64,000 nucleotides of DNA, taken from NCBI RefSeq assembly GCF_024585165.1, contig NZ_CP029008.1, forward strand, positions 5,723,501 to 5,787,500, written 5' to 3'. Under the pieces are notes generated by a model. That model saw only the letters and a program-made list of their open reading frames with translations, had not been told where the DNA came from and searched no databases. This DNA is from Bradyrhizobium sp. WBOS07. Lineage in GTDB: Bacteria; Pseudomonadota; Alphaproteobacteria; Rhizobiales; Xanthobacteraceae. The position numbers and the translations under genes are program-made. Positions 44,581 to 53,147 of this stretch are shown piece after piece. Within the stretch, counting starts at the first letter, position 1. Each line of letters opens with the position of its first letter.

Positions 44581-45729
44581 TCAGTTCGACGCCAGCGCCG
44601 CCTTGGCCACCTCGGCCATCCAGCTCGACGCCACGGGTAAGATGGCGTCGTTGAAGTCGTAGCGCGGGCCGTGCAGCTCGGCACCGTCACGCAATTCACC
44701 ATTGCCGATCCAGACGAAGGCGCCCGGCCGCTGCTGGAGATAATGCGCAAAATCCTCGCCGGCCATGCTGGGCGCGAGGTCGCGCCGCACGGGCGCCCGG
44801 ACTTTTTCCGCAGCGATGCGCGCGAGGTCCGCCTCATCAGGCGTGTTGACCACCACGCCCACCCCCCAGACGATCTCGGGCGTGACCTTGACGCCGAAGC
44901 TGGTCGCGATTCCGGCACAGGTCCGCTCGATGCCGTCGAGGATGACGTCCTTGACCGCTTCGCGGTGGTAGCGCAGCGTGCCGCGGATGGTGACGCGTCC
45001 GGCGATCTGGTTCGGCGCGGTGCCGCCTTCGATGGTGGAGAGCGACAGCACGGCGGTGTCGAGCGGATCGACGCCGCGCGCCACGATCGATTGCATCGCC
45101 ACGATCAGATGGCCGGCCACCATCACCGGATCGCGCGTCAGGTGCGGCATGCCGGCGTGGCCCGCATGGCCCTCGATGGTAATGGTGATGCGTCCGCCGG
45201 AGGCCATGACGACGCCGTCGTGCACGGCAATGGTGCCGGCGGCAAGGCCGGGCCAATTGTGGAAGCCGAACACGCGCTGCATCGGAAAGCGGTCGAATAG
45301 CCCGGCCGCGACCATCGCGCGCGAGCCGCCAAAACCTTCCTCCGCCGGCTGAAAGATGAGATCGACCGTGCCGCTCCAGCTGGTATCAGTGGCGAGCAGT
45401 GCGGCAGCGCCGAGCAGCGCGGCGGTGTGGCCATCGTGGCCGCAGGCATGCATCACGCCTGGCGTCTTGGACGAATAGGGCAGGCCGGTGTCCTCGGTGA
45501 TCGGCAGCGCGTCCATGTCGGCACGCAAGCCGACGCGGCTTTGCGCATGCCCGCGCGTCAAGGTCGCGACGATGCCGTGGCCGCCGATACCGGCCTCGAA
45601 CGGAATGCCGAGCTCGGTGAGCCTGTCCTGCACGAAGGCGGCAGTCTCCTTCTCCTGGAGCGACAGCTCCGGGTGGGCATGAAGGTGCCGGCGCCACGCG
45701 GTCAGCTTCTGGTGCAGCTCAGGTGTCAA
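44581..45729 (-). CDS. M20-family amidohydrolase (hippurate hydrolase-like)
   Basis: A 382-residue M20D metallopeptidase/amidohydrolase. The zinc site motifs are VGLRADMDALPI, MHACGHDGHTAALLGAA and FQPAEEGFGGSRAMV, with a final histidine in ELHGPRYDFND. The dimerisation/lid domain spans about residues 185-295. Enzymes of this type remove N-acyl groups from amino acids or indole-3-acetyl conjugates; substrate is not readable. There is no signal peptide, so it acts in the cytoplasm. A pair of palindromic repeats lies upstream (45868-45970), then an enolase-superfamily gene on the same strand, which may be co-transcribed. Confidence 0.88.
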   Translation of the reverse strand: MTPELHQKLTAWRRHLHAHPELSLQEKETAAFVQDRLTELGIPFEAGIGGHGIVATLTRGHAQSRVGLRADMDALPITEDTGLPYSSKTPGVMHACGHDGHTAALLGAAALLATDTSWSGTVDLIFQPAEEGFGGSRAMVAAGLFDRFPMQRVFGFHNWPGLAAGTIAVHDGVVMASGGRITITIEGHAGHAGMPHLTRDPVMVAGHLIVAMQSIVARGVDPLDTAVLSLSTIEGGTAPNQIAGRVTIRGTLRYHREAVKDVILDGIERTCAGIATSFGVKVTPEIVWGVGVVVNTPDEADLARIAAEKVRAPVRRDLAPSMAGEDFAHYLQQRPGAFVWIGNGELRDGAELHGPRYDFNDAILPVASSWMAEVAKAALASN

Positions 45730-45867
45730 GGCAACGCTCTCTCTCGCAAGGTGTCGGTTGTCGTCACCATAACGGATTATCGGTGCCTTGCACCAAGCGC
45801 CTTGGAATGTCCGGTGTGCAGCGATGAGTCGTTGGTGCAGACAAATGGCGCCGCGTGCTCCCCTTCA

Positions 45868-45970
45868 CCTCTCCCGCTTGCGGGAGAGGCCGGGAGAGGG
45901 CTGGATCGTCATTGGGAGTCTCACTGCGGAGACACCCTCTCCCCAACCCTCTCCCGCAAGCGGGAGAGGG
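45868..45970. repeat. Paired palindromic repeat (type A)
   Basis: Two palindromes about 80 bases apart: CCTCTCCCGC-TT-GCGGGAGAGG (45868-45889) and CCCTCTCCCGC-AA-GCGGGAGAGGG (45947-45970), with loose GGGAGAGGG copies between them. This is the layout of an intergenic REP-like element. It lies between two minus-strand genes and could stop or stabilise transcripts. Confidence 0.8.
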
Positions 45971-45998
45971 GGCGCACCTCGCTTGTTGTCGCATCTCT

Positions 45999-47087
45999 CT
46001 ACCCCACCAGCTTCGCCAGCCCGTTCCAGTCGAAGCTGATGCCATGGCCGGGCCGGTCGGGCGCCAGCGCCTTGCCGTCCTCGAGCACCAGCGGATGTTC
46101 GATGTATTTGTCCAGCCCAAAGCCGTGTGCCTCCAGAAAGGAGCGGTTCGGGCAGGCCGCGAGCAAGTGCACTGTGATGTCGTGGGCGCCGTGGCTGGTG
46201 ACGGGCAGGTTGAAGGCTTCCGCCAGCCGCGCGATCTTCATGAAGGCGGAAACGCCGCCGCAATTGGTGACGTCGGGCTCGGGATAGGACACCGCGCTGG
46301 ATGCGATGTAGTTCTTGAACTCCCACAGCGAGCGCAGATTCTCGCCCGCCGCGATCGGCACGCCGCCGGCCTGCATGATGCGCGCGTGGCCGGCGACGTC
46401 GTCAGGGATGATCGGCTCTTCCAGCCAGGTGAGGTCGTAAGGAACGAAAGCACGTGCCGCGCGGATTGCTTCCTCGACCGTCCACTTCATGTTGGCATCC
46501 GCCATCAGCGGAAAGCCGTCGCCGAGATGCTGCCGCATCGCGGAGACCTTCGCGACGTCGGCTTTCAGGTCGGGCCGGCCGACCTTCATCTTGATGGCGC
46601 GAAAGCCCTTCGCGAGATTGCCGTCGGTCTGCGCGAGCAGCTCATCCACGGAGAGATCGAGGTCGATGCCGCCGGCATAGCATGGCACCCGTCCGTCGAA
46701 GCCGCCGAGCAATCGGTACAGCGGCAGCTTGGCGCGCCGCGCCTTCAAATCCCACAGCGCGATGTCAAGTGCGGAGAGCGCCAGCACCACCGGCCCGCCG
46801 CGGCCGCCATAGTGCAGTGCCCACCAGACCTGCTGCCAGATCGCCTCGGTGTCGTCGGCCTCGCGTCCTTCGATCAGCGGCGGGATCTCGCGCTTGAGAA
46901 TGTCCGCCGTCGCCCCGCCGTTGCGTCCCACCGTATAGGTGTAGCCGACACCCTCGGCACCATCGGCATCGCGGATGCGGCAGGTGATCAGCTCGAACGC
47001 CGTGATCTCGCCATGGGTGGAATCCGACAGCGTGACGGGGAGGGGGATCCGGTAGAGGCCGGTCTCGATATTGGCGATGCGCGGCAT
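45999..47087 (-). CDS. Enolase-superfamily enzyme, mandelate racemase/muconate lactonising type
   Basis: A 362-residue member starting at the ATG at 47087 after GGGAGG. The N-terminal capping domain opens MPRIANIETGLYRIPLPVTL; the TIM barrel has the general base KMKVGRP (KxK), the three metal ligands in PLMADANMKW, LTWLEEPI and PIAAGENLRS, and a late histidine in VTSHGAHD. The KxK plus His pairing fits the mandelate racemase subgroup, which includes acid sugar dehydratases. Substrate is not assigned. A binding protein of the Bug type occurs 5 kb away but not in the same unit. Upstream is the nested repeat at 47115. Confidence 0.85.
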   Translation of the reverse strand: MPRIANIETGLYRIPLPVTLSDSTHGEITAFELITCRIRDADGAEGVGYTYTVGRNGGATADILKREIPPLIEGREADDTEAIWQQVWWALHYGGRGGPVVLALSALDIALWDLKARRAKLPLYRLLGGFDGRVPCYAGGIDLDLSVDELLAQTDGNLAKGFRAIKMKVGRPDLKADVAKVSAMRQHLGDGFPLMADANMKWTVEEAIRAARAFVPYDLTWLEEPIIPDDVAGHARIMQAGGVPIAAGENLRSLWEFKNYIASSAVSYPEPDVTNCGGVSAFMKIARLAEAFNLPVTSHGAHDITVHLLAACPNRSFLEAHGFGLDKYIEHPLVLEDGKALAPDRPGHGISFDWNGLAKLVG

Positions 47088-47114
47088 GGTGCCTCCCTGC
47101 TTTTCTTTTGGTTC

Positions 47115-47226
47115 GTAGGGTGGGTTAGCTAGCGGTTGCGCGAAGCGCAAACGCTGGCGTAACCCACCTCTTCTGTTGCCGTGGATGGATATGGTGGTGG
47201 GTTACGCTGACGCTAACCCACCCTAC
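47115..47226. repeat. Nested inverted repeat (type B, GTAGGGTGGGTTA family)
   Basis: GTAGGGTGGGTTAGC (47115-47129) is repeated inverted at 47212-47226; inside, GCGTAACCCACC near 47157 pairs with GGTGGGTTACGC near 47196. The whole 112-base unit can fold into one long hairpin. It fills the gap between two minus-strand genes and looks like a mobile or amplified intergenic element. Confidence 0.85.
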
Positions 47227-47234
47227 AATCCAAC

Positions 47235-48440
47235 TCACCGCATCGTCGCGAGTTGCACGGCCAGTGCGCAGGCACGGTCGTATTCGTCGAGATTGATCCA
47301 TTCGTCGACCGTGTGCGCCTCGTTCTGGCCTGCGCCGAAGGTCACGGTCGGAATGCCGTGACGGACCATCCAATTGGCATCGAGGCCGCCATTGGCGGTG
47401 CGGACGTTGGGCGTGCCGCCGACCGCGGTCACGGCCTCGACCGCGCGCTTGATGACGGGTTGGCTGTCCTTCATGCGGAACGGATAATAGTCGGTCTCGG
47501 CCTTGAACTTGACCTTGCCGGACTTGCCCTGCGCATTCGTAACCTTTTTGGCCGCCTTCTCGAACGCGGCCTTGTAGGCCTTGGTGATCTCCTTGAAGAA
47601 TTTTCCGTCATGGCTGCGGCTCTCGCCACGCACATGAACGTAGTCGGTGACGACGTTGGTGGCATCGCCCGCGGGGCGGCCCTCGCCGCCGGTGACGGGG
47701 CCGACATTGCTGGTGCCTTCCTTTTTGTCCTGCCCCTTGCCCTTCACCACCTTGCCGAACCAGCCGCCGGCCTTCACCTCAGTGAGCGCGAGCGCCATGA
47801 TCATGGTCGAGGAGATGCCGCGCTCCGGCGCGACGCCGGCATGCGAAGCGCGGCCGAAGATCTCGACGGTCCAGCGGTCGGCGCCGACGGCGCCGATGAC
47901 GACGTTGGAGGCGGCCCCGCCGTCGTAGTTGAAGGCCATCACCGGCGAGCCGAGCTCGTCCAGCTTGACGTGGCGGGCGCCGTAGAGCCCGCTCTCCTCG
48001 CGGACGCAAAACAAGAGCGTGATCGGCGGATGATCGAGCTTCTGCTTCTCGAGCTCGGCTGCCAGCGTCACCAGCACGCCGCAGCCGCAGCGGTTGTCGC
48101 CGCCGAGCGCGGTCTTGGCCTCGTTGACGATCTTGCGTCCCGATTTCTTTGGCTTGGCGCCGGCGCAGAGCGGTACGGTGTCCATGTGCGTCATGAACAT
48201 AATGCGCGGCTGGTTGTGCAGCGCGCCGCGGCCGGGCAGGTCGACGATGAGGTTGCCGGTCTCGGTCGGAACGGGAATGCGGGTGTTGGCATCATCGAGC
48301 CGGATCGCCTTCGCCGGCACGCCGCTCTCCTTCAGCGCGGCCATGAGCTCGCGCCCTATCGCCGCCTCCTGTCCGGTGACGCCCTCCACAGCGAGGAAGC
48401 GCATGAGGCGGTCGGTGGCGGCTTTGGTGTCGACGGGCAT
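47235..48440 (-). CDS. M20-family peptidase, PepT (tripeptidase)-like
   Basis: A 401-residue zinc peptidase. The metal motifs are MFMTHMDTVPLC (His, Asp), LGGDNRCGCGVLV (Asp), TLLFCVREESGLYGARHV (the Glu pair) and FNYDGGAASNVV (Asp), with the final ligand in NEAHTVDEWINLD. The order and the ALGGDNRCG motif match peptidase T and related M20B enzymes that release N-terminal residues from tripeptides. A lysine-rich insert (VVKGKGQDKKEGTSN) in the lid domain is unusual. No signal peptide. Flanked on both sides by palindromic repeats, the one upstream running into the next gene. Confidence 0.83.
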   Translation of the reverse strand: MPVDTKAATDRLMRFLAVEGVTGQEAAIGRELMAALKESGVPAKAIRLDDANTRIPVPTETGNLIVDLPGRGALHNQPRIMFMTHMDTVPLCAGAKPKKSGRKIVNEAKTALGGDNRCGCGVLVTLAAELEKQKLDHPPITLLFCVREESGLYGARHVKLDELGSPVMAFNYDGGAASNVVIGAVGADRWTVEIFGRASHAGVAPERGISSTMIMALALTEVKAGGWFGKVVKGKGQDKKEGTSNVGPVTGGEGRPAGDATNVVTDYVHVRGESRSHDGKFFKEITKAYKAAFEKAAKKVTNAQGKSGKVKFKAETDYYPFRMKDSQPVIKRAVEAVTAVGGTPNVRTANGGLDANWMVRHGIPTVTFGAGQNEAHTVDEWINLDEYDRACALAVQLATMR

Positions 48441-48464
48441 GAATGGTTCCTTTGGCGAGCGATC

Positions 48465-48548
48465 TCGTAGGATGGGTAGAGCGCGACGAAACCCATCGAC
48501 TCCCCCGCGGAGATGATAGGCTCGCGAAGAGCTCTGGCCATCCTACGA
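48465..48548. repeat. Inverted repeat (type C, CGTAGGATGG family) that supplies a stop codon
   Basis: TCGTAGGATGG (48465-48475) and CCATCCTACGA (48538-48548) bound an 84-base unit. Its right end enters the MFS gene: the TAG stop of that gene (48545-48543) is part of the repeat arm. The inside (AGCGCGACGAAACCCATCGA and so on) is typical of a repeated intergenic element. Confidence 0.78.
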
Positions 48549-49784
48549 ATTTGTTGCGGTGTAAGCCAAGAAGATCAGCACGCCGAGTGCCAGCATGGCA
48601 GCCATGAACAGCAGCACGGCCGGGAGTCCGGCGAGCGCTGCCACCGCGCCCGTCATCGACTGCATCAGCGCTGCGCCGAGGAAGAAGGCGAGGTTGATCG
48701 CGGCCAGCGCCTTGCCCGCCACTTGCGCATCGACGAGCTGGCGGGACATGCCGAACAGCAGGGGCTGGGCGGAGGTCGCAAGCCCAATCAGCACGAACAG
48801 CACGAGGTCGTATTGCGGCGGCATCACGGGTAGGCCTGATAGCACGGAGACCGCATAATGGGGTGCTCCGAGCGCCATGAGCGCCAGCAGCAGCGCCCCG
48901 GCCATATGCGAGCCCGCCACCAGCGCGCGACGCCGGCCGAGCCGGCGGTCGATCACGCCGATGACAAGCGGACCTATGATCATGGCCAGCGTGAACGCGC
49001 CGAGCTGGTTGCCGGCCTCGACCCGCGACAATCCCTTGACGTCCATCAGCCACGGCCCGCCCCACAAGCCGCGCAGCACCAGCGAGCTCGCCAGCGATAC
49101 CAGCGCCAGCGCGATCAGGCCGCGCAAGGGCCGCGAGAGGCCGAGCCTGAGCACCTCGATCATCTGCGACAGCGGCGAGGACTCGTCCTTATGCTCGGCC
49201 GGCTGATGCGGCACCAGCGCGAACACGGCGAGCGCGACCGCGACGCCGCCGAGCGCGGACATCCAGAACCCGGCGCGCCAACCCCAAGTGTCGACCACGA
49301 GGGCGAGCGGGCTCGCCGACAGCAGCATGCCGATATTGCCGATCGAGAGGATCGCGCCCGACCACAACCCGAACCGCGCCGCAGACAATTGCTTCGCCGC
49401 CAGCGTCATCGGGCACATCAGCATGCCCGAGGTGGCGACCCCCAGCATGAACTGCCCGACCGCGAAGCTCGCAGGGCCGGTGGCAAACCCCGACGCCACC
49501 GCGCCGAGCACGGTCCCCGCCAGCAGGCTCAGCGACACCGGTCGCACGCCGAAGCGATCCATTGCCGCCCCGACCGGGATCTGCGCCGCGGCGAAAGCGA
49601 AGGGATAAATCGAGGTGAGGCTCGCCAGCGCCTGCGGCTCGAGATGGAAATCCGCCGCCATCAGGTCGAGGCTGACGGCCGGAATCGTGCGCAGCAGGGT
49701 CGAGAGCATATGGCCGCAGGCGAGCGCGACGAGTGCAAGGATCAGCACGCGGGTGCCGGTGCCCGCGTCGTCGGTGGTGGCCAT
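48543..49784 (-). CDS. Major facilitator superfamily transporter
   Basis: A 413-residue transporter with about twelve membrane helices. The start is the ATG at 49784 (MATTDDAGTGTRVLILALVA). The motif A region between helices 2 and 3 is MDRFGVRPVSLSL, and LGRRRALVAGSHM sits at the matching site in the second half. Helices 1-6 and 7-12 are split by a polar loop, VPHQPAEHKDESSPLSQM. It resembles aromatic-acid or cyanate-type MFS carriers, but no substrate can be read. The stop codon is provided by the inverted repeat described at 48465, so the C-terminus TNS may have been changed by repeat insertion. Confidence 0.85.
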   Translation of the reverse strand: MATTDDAGTGTRVLILALVALACGHMLSTLLRTIPAVSLDLMAADFHLEPQALASLTSIYPFAFAAAQIPVGAAMDRFGVRPVSLSLLAGTVLGAVASGFATGPASFAVGQFMLGVATSGMLMCPMTLAAKQLSAARFGLWSGAILSIGNIGMLLSASPLALVVDTWGWRAGFWMSALGGVAVALAVFALVPHQPAEHKDESSPLSQMIEVLRLGLSRPLRGLIALALVSLASSLVLRGLWGGPWLMDVKGLSRVEAGNQLGAFTLAMIIGPLVIGVIDRRLGRRRALVAGSHMAGALLLALMALGAPHYAVSVLSGLPVMPPQYDLVLFVLIGLATSAQPLLFGMSRQLVDAQVAGKALAAINLAFFLGAALMQSMTGAVAALAGLPAVLLFMAAMLALGVLIFLAYTATNS

Positions 49785-50127
49785 GAGCGTTCGATCCCGA
49801 AAAGGTTTTGGATGGCTTACATGATGGTGAGGGGAGCGCCAATGGCGGCAGCGCGCCCCCCTCATTCCGGATTGTGGTTTCAGCCGGCAATCCGTGCGCA
49901 ACTGGGCTGCACTGTAAAGACCGAGAGGCAGCCGGGAGCATCAACTTCTGCTTGCGCACACCCATCTTCCGACGCGGTCGGCGTCGTCCTCGGCTGGCGC
50001 GGATGGCCACGTCGATAGCGACGGCGATCGTCGCCGTTTCGCTTGGTCGCCAGTCGAGGCCGTGCCGATCGGGAAAAATAGGAACAAAGCGGCGTCATCG
50101 CCCTTACCTTGGTGAGGAGACCTTCTG
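49785..50127. other. 343-base divergent intergenic region
   Basis: Separates the MFS gene from the small gene at 50128. TGAGGAGA before 50128 is a ribosome-binding site. I see no repeat, dyad or RNA feature that I can support. Confidence 0.4.
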
Positions 50128-50388
50128 ATGCTGCGCTCAAGACCGCCACGGGTCATTCGCACAACGCTTGATCTTGCGAACGCGAAGCAGGTCAAGTCCG
50201 TTCGCAAGCACCTCAAGATCTCCAATGCCAATCTGATTAGGATTGTCGATAAGATCGGCAACTCTCTGACGGCCATAGAGAAGGAAGTTCAGCTCGAAAA
50301 GCTTGAGCTGGTTGAGCAGTGCAGCGCGAAGGGTGGACACGATCCCCGGATAGATTCAATCATCCCATCCAAAGGAGACCTGAGATGA
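50128..50388 (+). CDS. Small DNA-associated-like protein (possible DUF3606 relative)
   Basis: An 86-residue protein with GAGGAG upstream of ATG 50128. A basic N-terminus (MLRSRPPRVIRTTLDLANAK) leads to QVKSVRKHLKISNANLIRIV, which resembles the short helix pair of DUF3606, then a helical, charged second part (EKEVQLEKLELVEQCSAK). The family is widespread in rhizobia without known function. It overlaps the start of a 24-residue membrane peptide by four bases, so the two form a coupled pair. Assignment to DUF3606 is tentative. Confidence 0.55.
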   Translation: MLRSRPPRVIRTTLDLANAKQVKSVRKHLKISNANLIRIVDKIGNSLTAIEKEVQLEKLELVEQCSAKGGHDPRIDSIIPSKGDLR

Positions 50389-50459
50389 ACGGCCTGATCT
50401 ACCTCATAGGGCTAATCGTCGTGATCGCGGCCATTTTGTCATTCTTTGGCTTGCGCTGA
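50385..50459 (+). CDS. 24-residue membrane peptide
   Basis: ATG 50385 overlaps the stop of the previous gene (ATGA) and follows AAAGGAGA. The product MNGLIYLIGLIVVIAAILSF (then FGLR) is a single hydrophobic helix with a short basic end. Near-identical tiny peptides recur in Bradyrhizobium-type genomes, from memory. It may be a stress-linked membrane regulator or a toxin-like peptide; nothing shows which. Confidence 0.65.
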   Translation: MNGLIYLIGLIVVIAAILSFFGLR

Positions 50460-50524
50460 TCGTTCTCTGCGGGCCGACGCGCACCCCGTCCGGGTGAAGC
50501 AGTCGGCAATTTGGTGTGTCTCAA

Positions 50525-50707
50525 ATGGATGATCTGCACCAGGTGAACACCATCATCGCCACCACCATTTGCGCGTTCTTCAAAGGACATCCCGACGCCC
50601 AGATCGGGACCGAAGAAGCCAAGCTGCTGGCGAAGCAGATTACCCAAGCGCTGGAGGAGGCAGGGTTGCAGATCTCTGCCGCCAATCCGGCGAACGGGTC
50701 GCACTAG
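50525..50707 (+). CDS. Small conserved-looking protein of unknown function
   Basis: A 60-residue product, MDDLHQVNTIIATTICAFFK, continuing to EEAKLLAKQITQALEEAGLQ, an all-helical sequence with a regular hydrophobic pattern. ATG 50525 is used; an in-frame GTG at 50516 would add three residues. The ribosome-binding site is weak. It follows the membrane peptide by 65 bases. No family is named; similar rhizobial proteins of the same length are known to me only as hypothetical. Confidence 0.5.
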   Translation: MDDLHQVNTIIATTICAFFKGHPDAQIGTEEAKLLAKQITQALEEAGLQISAANPANGSH

Positions 50708-50765
50708 CCTTTCGGCTGGCGAAGCCGGTGTTATCGACGCTTAACATCTGAATGACCCGATTCCC

Positions 50766-51041
50766 TTAATTCGAGTCCAGTTCCTTCAAGAGCTCCCCGG
50801 CCTCGTCGAGTAGCTCCTGGATCGCCCTTCGCTCGGCGATCCGCTCCGGCGTGAAGACGTCGTGCTTGCGCGCGTTGCGGTTGCCCCATGGCGCACCCGA
50901 TCCTAGGGCGCCGCCGTGCATGCGGCATCGCAGCTTGCCGCGCACGGCCGGCGCGCGGCAGGCGAGGCCGCCACGCGTGCTGGCGCCGCAGCGCGGGCTC
51001 TCCGCCATTGCGCGCGTGTTGCGGGCCCGATCCGCACTCAT
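50766..51041 (-). CDS. HGGA-type small protein, possibly phage-derived
   Basis: A 91-residue basic protein starting at the ATG at 51041, overlapping the previous gene stop as ATGA. CGASTRGGLACRAPAVRGKL, CRMHGGALGSGAPWGNRNAR and a KHDVFTPERIAERR end form a known pattern: paired cysteines, a His-Gly-Gly-Ala core, then a helix. Similar proteins occur beside phage packaging or mobile-element genes in alphaproteobacteria; the cysteine/histidine set (C-x11-C, C-x-MH) may bind zinc. No other phage gene is near. Function unknown. Confidence 0.6.
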   Translation of the reverse strand: MSADRARNTRAMAESPRCGASTRGGLACRAPAVRGKLRCRMHGGALGSGAPWGNRNARKHDVFTPERIAERRAIQELLDEAGELLKELDSN

Positions 51042-51694
51042 GCGGTGGCGCCCTGCAATAATTCGGTCCGGTCGTGCTGGTAGTCGCCGGTTTCGTCGGA
51101 CGACACCAGTCCCGCGTCTGTCGCGGTGCCCGGCTCGCCCACGGTCAGGTGCGCATGCTGCGCGACATTCCCCACGATTGCGCTGCCGCCATCCTGCACC
51201 GACAGATTTTGCACCGTGATCGGACGCTCCCCGTTGCCGCGGTGGCGGTTGAGCGCTTCCATCTGCGCCGCGAAGGTGCGGGCCAGCCGGGTCAATGTGC
51301 GCGAAGCGCCTTCCTGCTGCGAGAGGCCCTCGGTGAAGGCAAGGCGAGATGCGGCGCGCATTGTGGCGACGTGAACGGACACCATCTGCGCCGTCAGCAT
51401 GGCCTCGAGCGAATCCCTGGGGGCGATGCCTTTCACCATCGAGATCATGAAAGCGAGATTGTCCTCGTCGGGCTTCTGCAGGATCACGCTGGCTTTCATC
51501 AATTGCTTGAGGATGCCGTGCAGCGCGTCGCGGTCGACGGCGCCGAGCGCCTCTCCCATCAACCGTTCGCCGGTTTCGGCGTCCGGATGCTGGATCACGA
51601 TGTCTTTTCGGTCGAGCTTGATCCGCGGGCTCGGCCGGTTGCCGCCATACCGGGCGACGGGCCTCGTGCTGTTGCGTGTCAGGGCTGTCGTCAT
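51038..51694 (-). CDS. Uncharacterised protein paired with the HGGA gene
   Basis: A 218-residue soluble protein with no signal or membrane segment. The N-terminus is basic (MTTALTRNSTRPVARYGGNR), followed by DRKDIVIQHPDAETGERLMG and a helical middle (about 60-150) with LFT-like MVSVHVATMRAASRLAFTEG. The C-terminal third is polar and rich in Gly, Thr and Asp. It is coupled to the next gene by a 4-base overlap, so they likely act together. Resembles uncharacterised rhizobial proteins found singly on chromosomes, perhaps a domesticated phage pair. I cannot name a function. Confidence 0.6.
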   Translation of the reverse strand: MTTALTRNSTRPVARYGGNRPSPRIKLDRKDIVIQHPDAETGERLMGEALGAVDRDALHGILKQLMKASVILQKPDEDNLAFMISMVKGIAPRDSLEAMLTAQMVSVHVATMRAASRLAFTEGLSQQEGASRTLTRLARTFAAQMEALNRHRGNGERPITVQNLSVQDGGSAIVGNVAQHAHLTVGEPGTATDAGLVSSDETGDYQHDRTELLQGATA

Positions 51695-52159
51695 GTCGAG
51701 AGATCCTTTGGGCCCACGGCACGTGCCAGCAGGCTCCGCTGATGCGAAACCGGCGCGCGCAGCTGCTGTGTGGCGGTTGCGTTGTTAGATGTCGATGCAG
51801 GGCTTGTGCGCGACCGAAGCGAGACCCACATGGTCGTGGAGGCCGATGCTCACGCGGATCGCGATGATGCCAGGATGCCCCTGTTTTGCCCGACGAGTCA
51901 ATTACGATTTCGTGCCATCCGAAGCCTGATCCGAAGCTTGCGGCCCTGCCGTAAGTCGTTGTTTCGACTGGTGCGGTCTACTGTGCATGGGGTTGTTTTC
52001 GCATTTTTTGTTTGAAGGAGGTGCGGACCTGCCGTGCTGCGGAATGAGGGCGGGCGAACGCGATTGCGAAATCCGGCACGACCGCTATTCATGATCCTCC
52101 AATGCGTCACGCCAACAAGGCTGCACAAGCGGCGCTGGTGAGATCTGGGGAGCGAACCG
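51695..52159. other. 465-base divergent intergenic region
   Basis: Separates the uncharacterised pair from the Bug-type binding protein. Contains short open frames without ribosome-binding sites. A T-rich patch (52000-52013) precedes GAAGGAGG at 52014-52021, but no start codon follows at proper distance in a sensible frame. No tRNA or repeat recognised. Confidence 0.4.
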
Positions 52160-53143
52160 ATGCAACGAACCGTCCGCCTATTGGCCGTCATCGCCGGATT
52201 GTGCGCCGCTGTGCTGCCCACCGGAGTCATGGCGCAGAAATATCCGGTGCGGCCGGTCAAGGTCATGGTCGGCTTCAGCGCGGGCGGTCCGGTCGATGTC
52301 GTCGCGCGCATCATCGGCGATCGTCTCGGTAGCAAGCTCGGACAGCCCTTCGTGGTCGAGAACCGCGCCGGCGCCAACGGCATGATTGCAGCCGAAGGCG
52401 TCGCGCGTGCCGATGCGGATGGCTACACCATGCTCGCCTGCAACTCCTCCACCATCACGCTGAACAGGACGCTGTTTAGGGATATCCGCTACGACCCGGA
52501 AAAGGACTTCGCGCCGCTCACCACTGTGGTGTCGGCACCGCTGGTGCTGGTGGTCAATCCGGAGAATCCCAAGACGGCCGACATCAAGACCGTCGCCGAT
52601 CTCGTCGCCGCGGCCAAGGCGGCGTCCGGGGCGCTGGCCTACGGCTCGGGCGGCAACGGCAACCTTGCCCATCTCGCCATGGAGCTGCTCAGCCAGAAGG
52701 CCGGCATCAAGCTGATCCACGTGCCCTATCGCGGCGGCTCGGCCGCTGAGGTTGGCATTCTCGCGCAGGAGGTGCTCGCGGTGTTCGATCCGCTCTCCGC
52801 CGTGCCGCTGGTCAAGGCTGGCAAGCTGCGCGCGCTCGCGGTGTCCTCGGCCGAGCGGCTGCCGTCGCTGCCCGACGTGCCGACCGTCGCGGAAGCGGGG
52901 TATCCCGGCTTCGACATCTCGTTCTGGGTCGGCTTCTTCATGCCGAAATCGACGCCGGCGCCGATCCTGGAGACGCTGCACCGGGAAATCGTCGCGGCGG
53001 CCAAGGATCCCGCAATCGCGGAGAAGCTCGGCTCGCAAGGCGTCGTCAGCGTGCTCAGCCCGGCCGACTACGCCGCCAAGATCGCGAAGGAAACGAAAGA
53101 CCTCGCCGAGGTCGTGGCGGCGGCGAACATCAAGGCGGAGTGA
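52160..53143 (+). CDS. Bug-family (TctC-type) periplasmic solute-binding protein
   Basis: A 327-residue extracytoplasmic receptor with signal peptide MQRTVRLLAVIAGLCAAVLP and a likely cut after VMA. The mature protein starts QKYPVRPVKVMVGFSAGGPV, typical of Bug receptors, and keeps RIIGDRLGSKLGQPFVVENR, GANGMIAAEGVARA and HVPYRGGSAA, the segments that form the two-lobed pocket binding carboxylates through water molecules. No TctA or TctB membrane genes lie next to it, as is common for orphan Bug proteins. Ligand unknown, probably a carboxylic or aromatic acid. Confidence 0.9.
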   Translation: MQRTVRLLAVIAGLCAAVLPTGVMAQKYPVRPVKVMVGFSAGGPVDVVARIIGDRLGSKLGQPFVVENRAGANGMIAAEGVARADADGYTMLACNSSTITLNRTLFRDIRYDPEKDFAPLTTVVSAPLVLVVNPENPKTADIKTVADLVAAAKAASGALAYGSGGNGNLAHLAMELLSQKAGIKLIHVPYRGGSAAEVGILAQEVLAVFDPLSAVPLVKAGKLRALAVSSAERLPSLPDVPTVAEAGYPGFDISFWVGFFMPKSTPAPILETLHREIVAAAKDPAIAEKLGSQGVVSVLSPADYAAKIAKETKDLAEVVAAANIKAE

Positions 53144-53147
53144 GCCT

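Noticed and set aside
41313..44918. Very long open frame on the minus strand (about 1200 codons)
   Set aside because: It runs opposite the flavocytochrome and CoA transferase genes, which have clear motifs; its translation is Arg/Gly/Ala-rich with no domain. A high-GC mirror frame.
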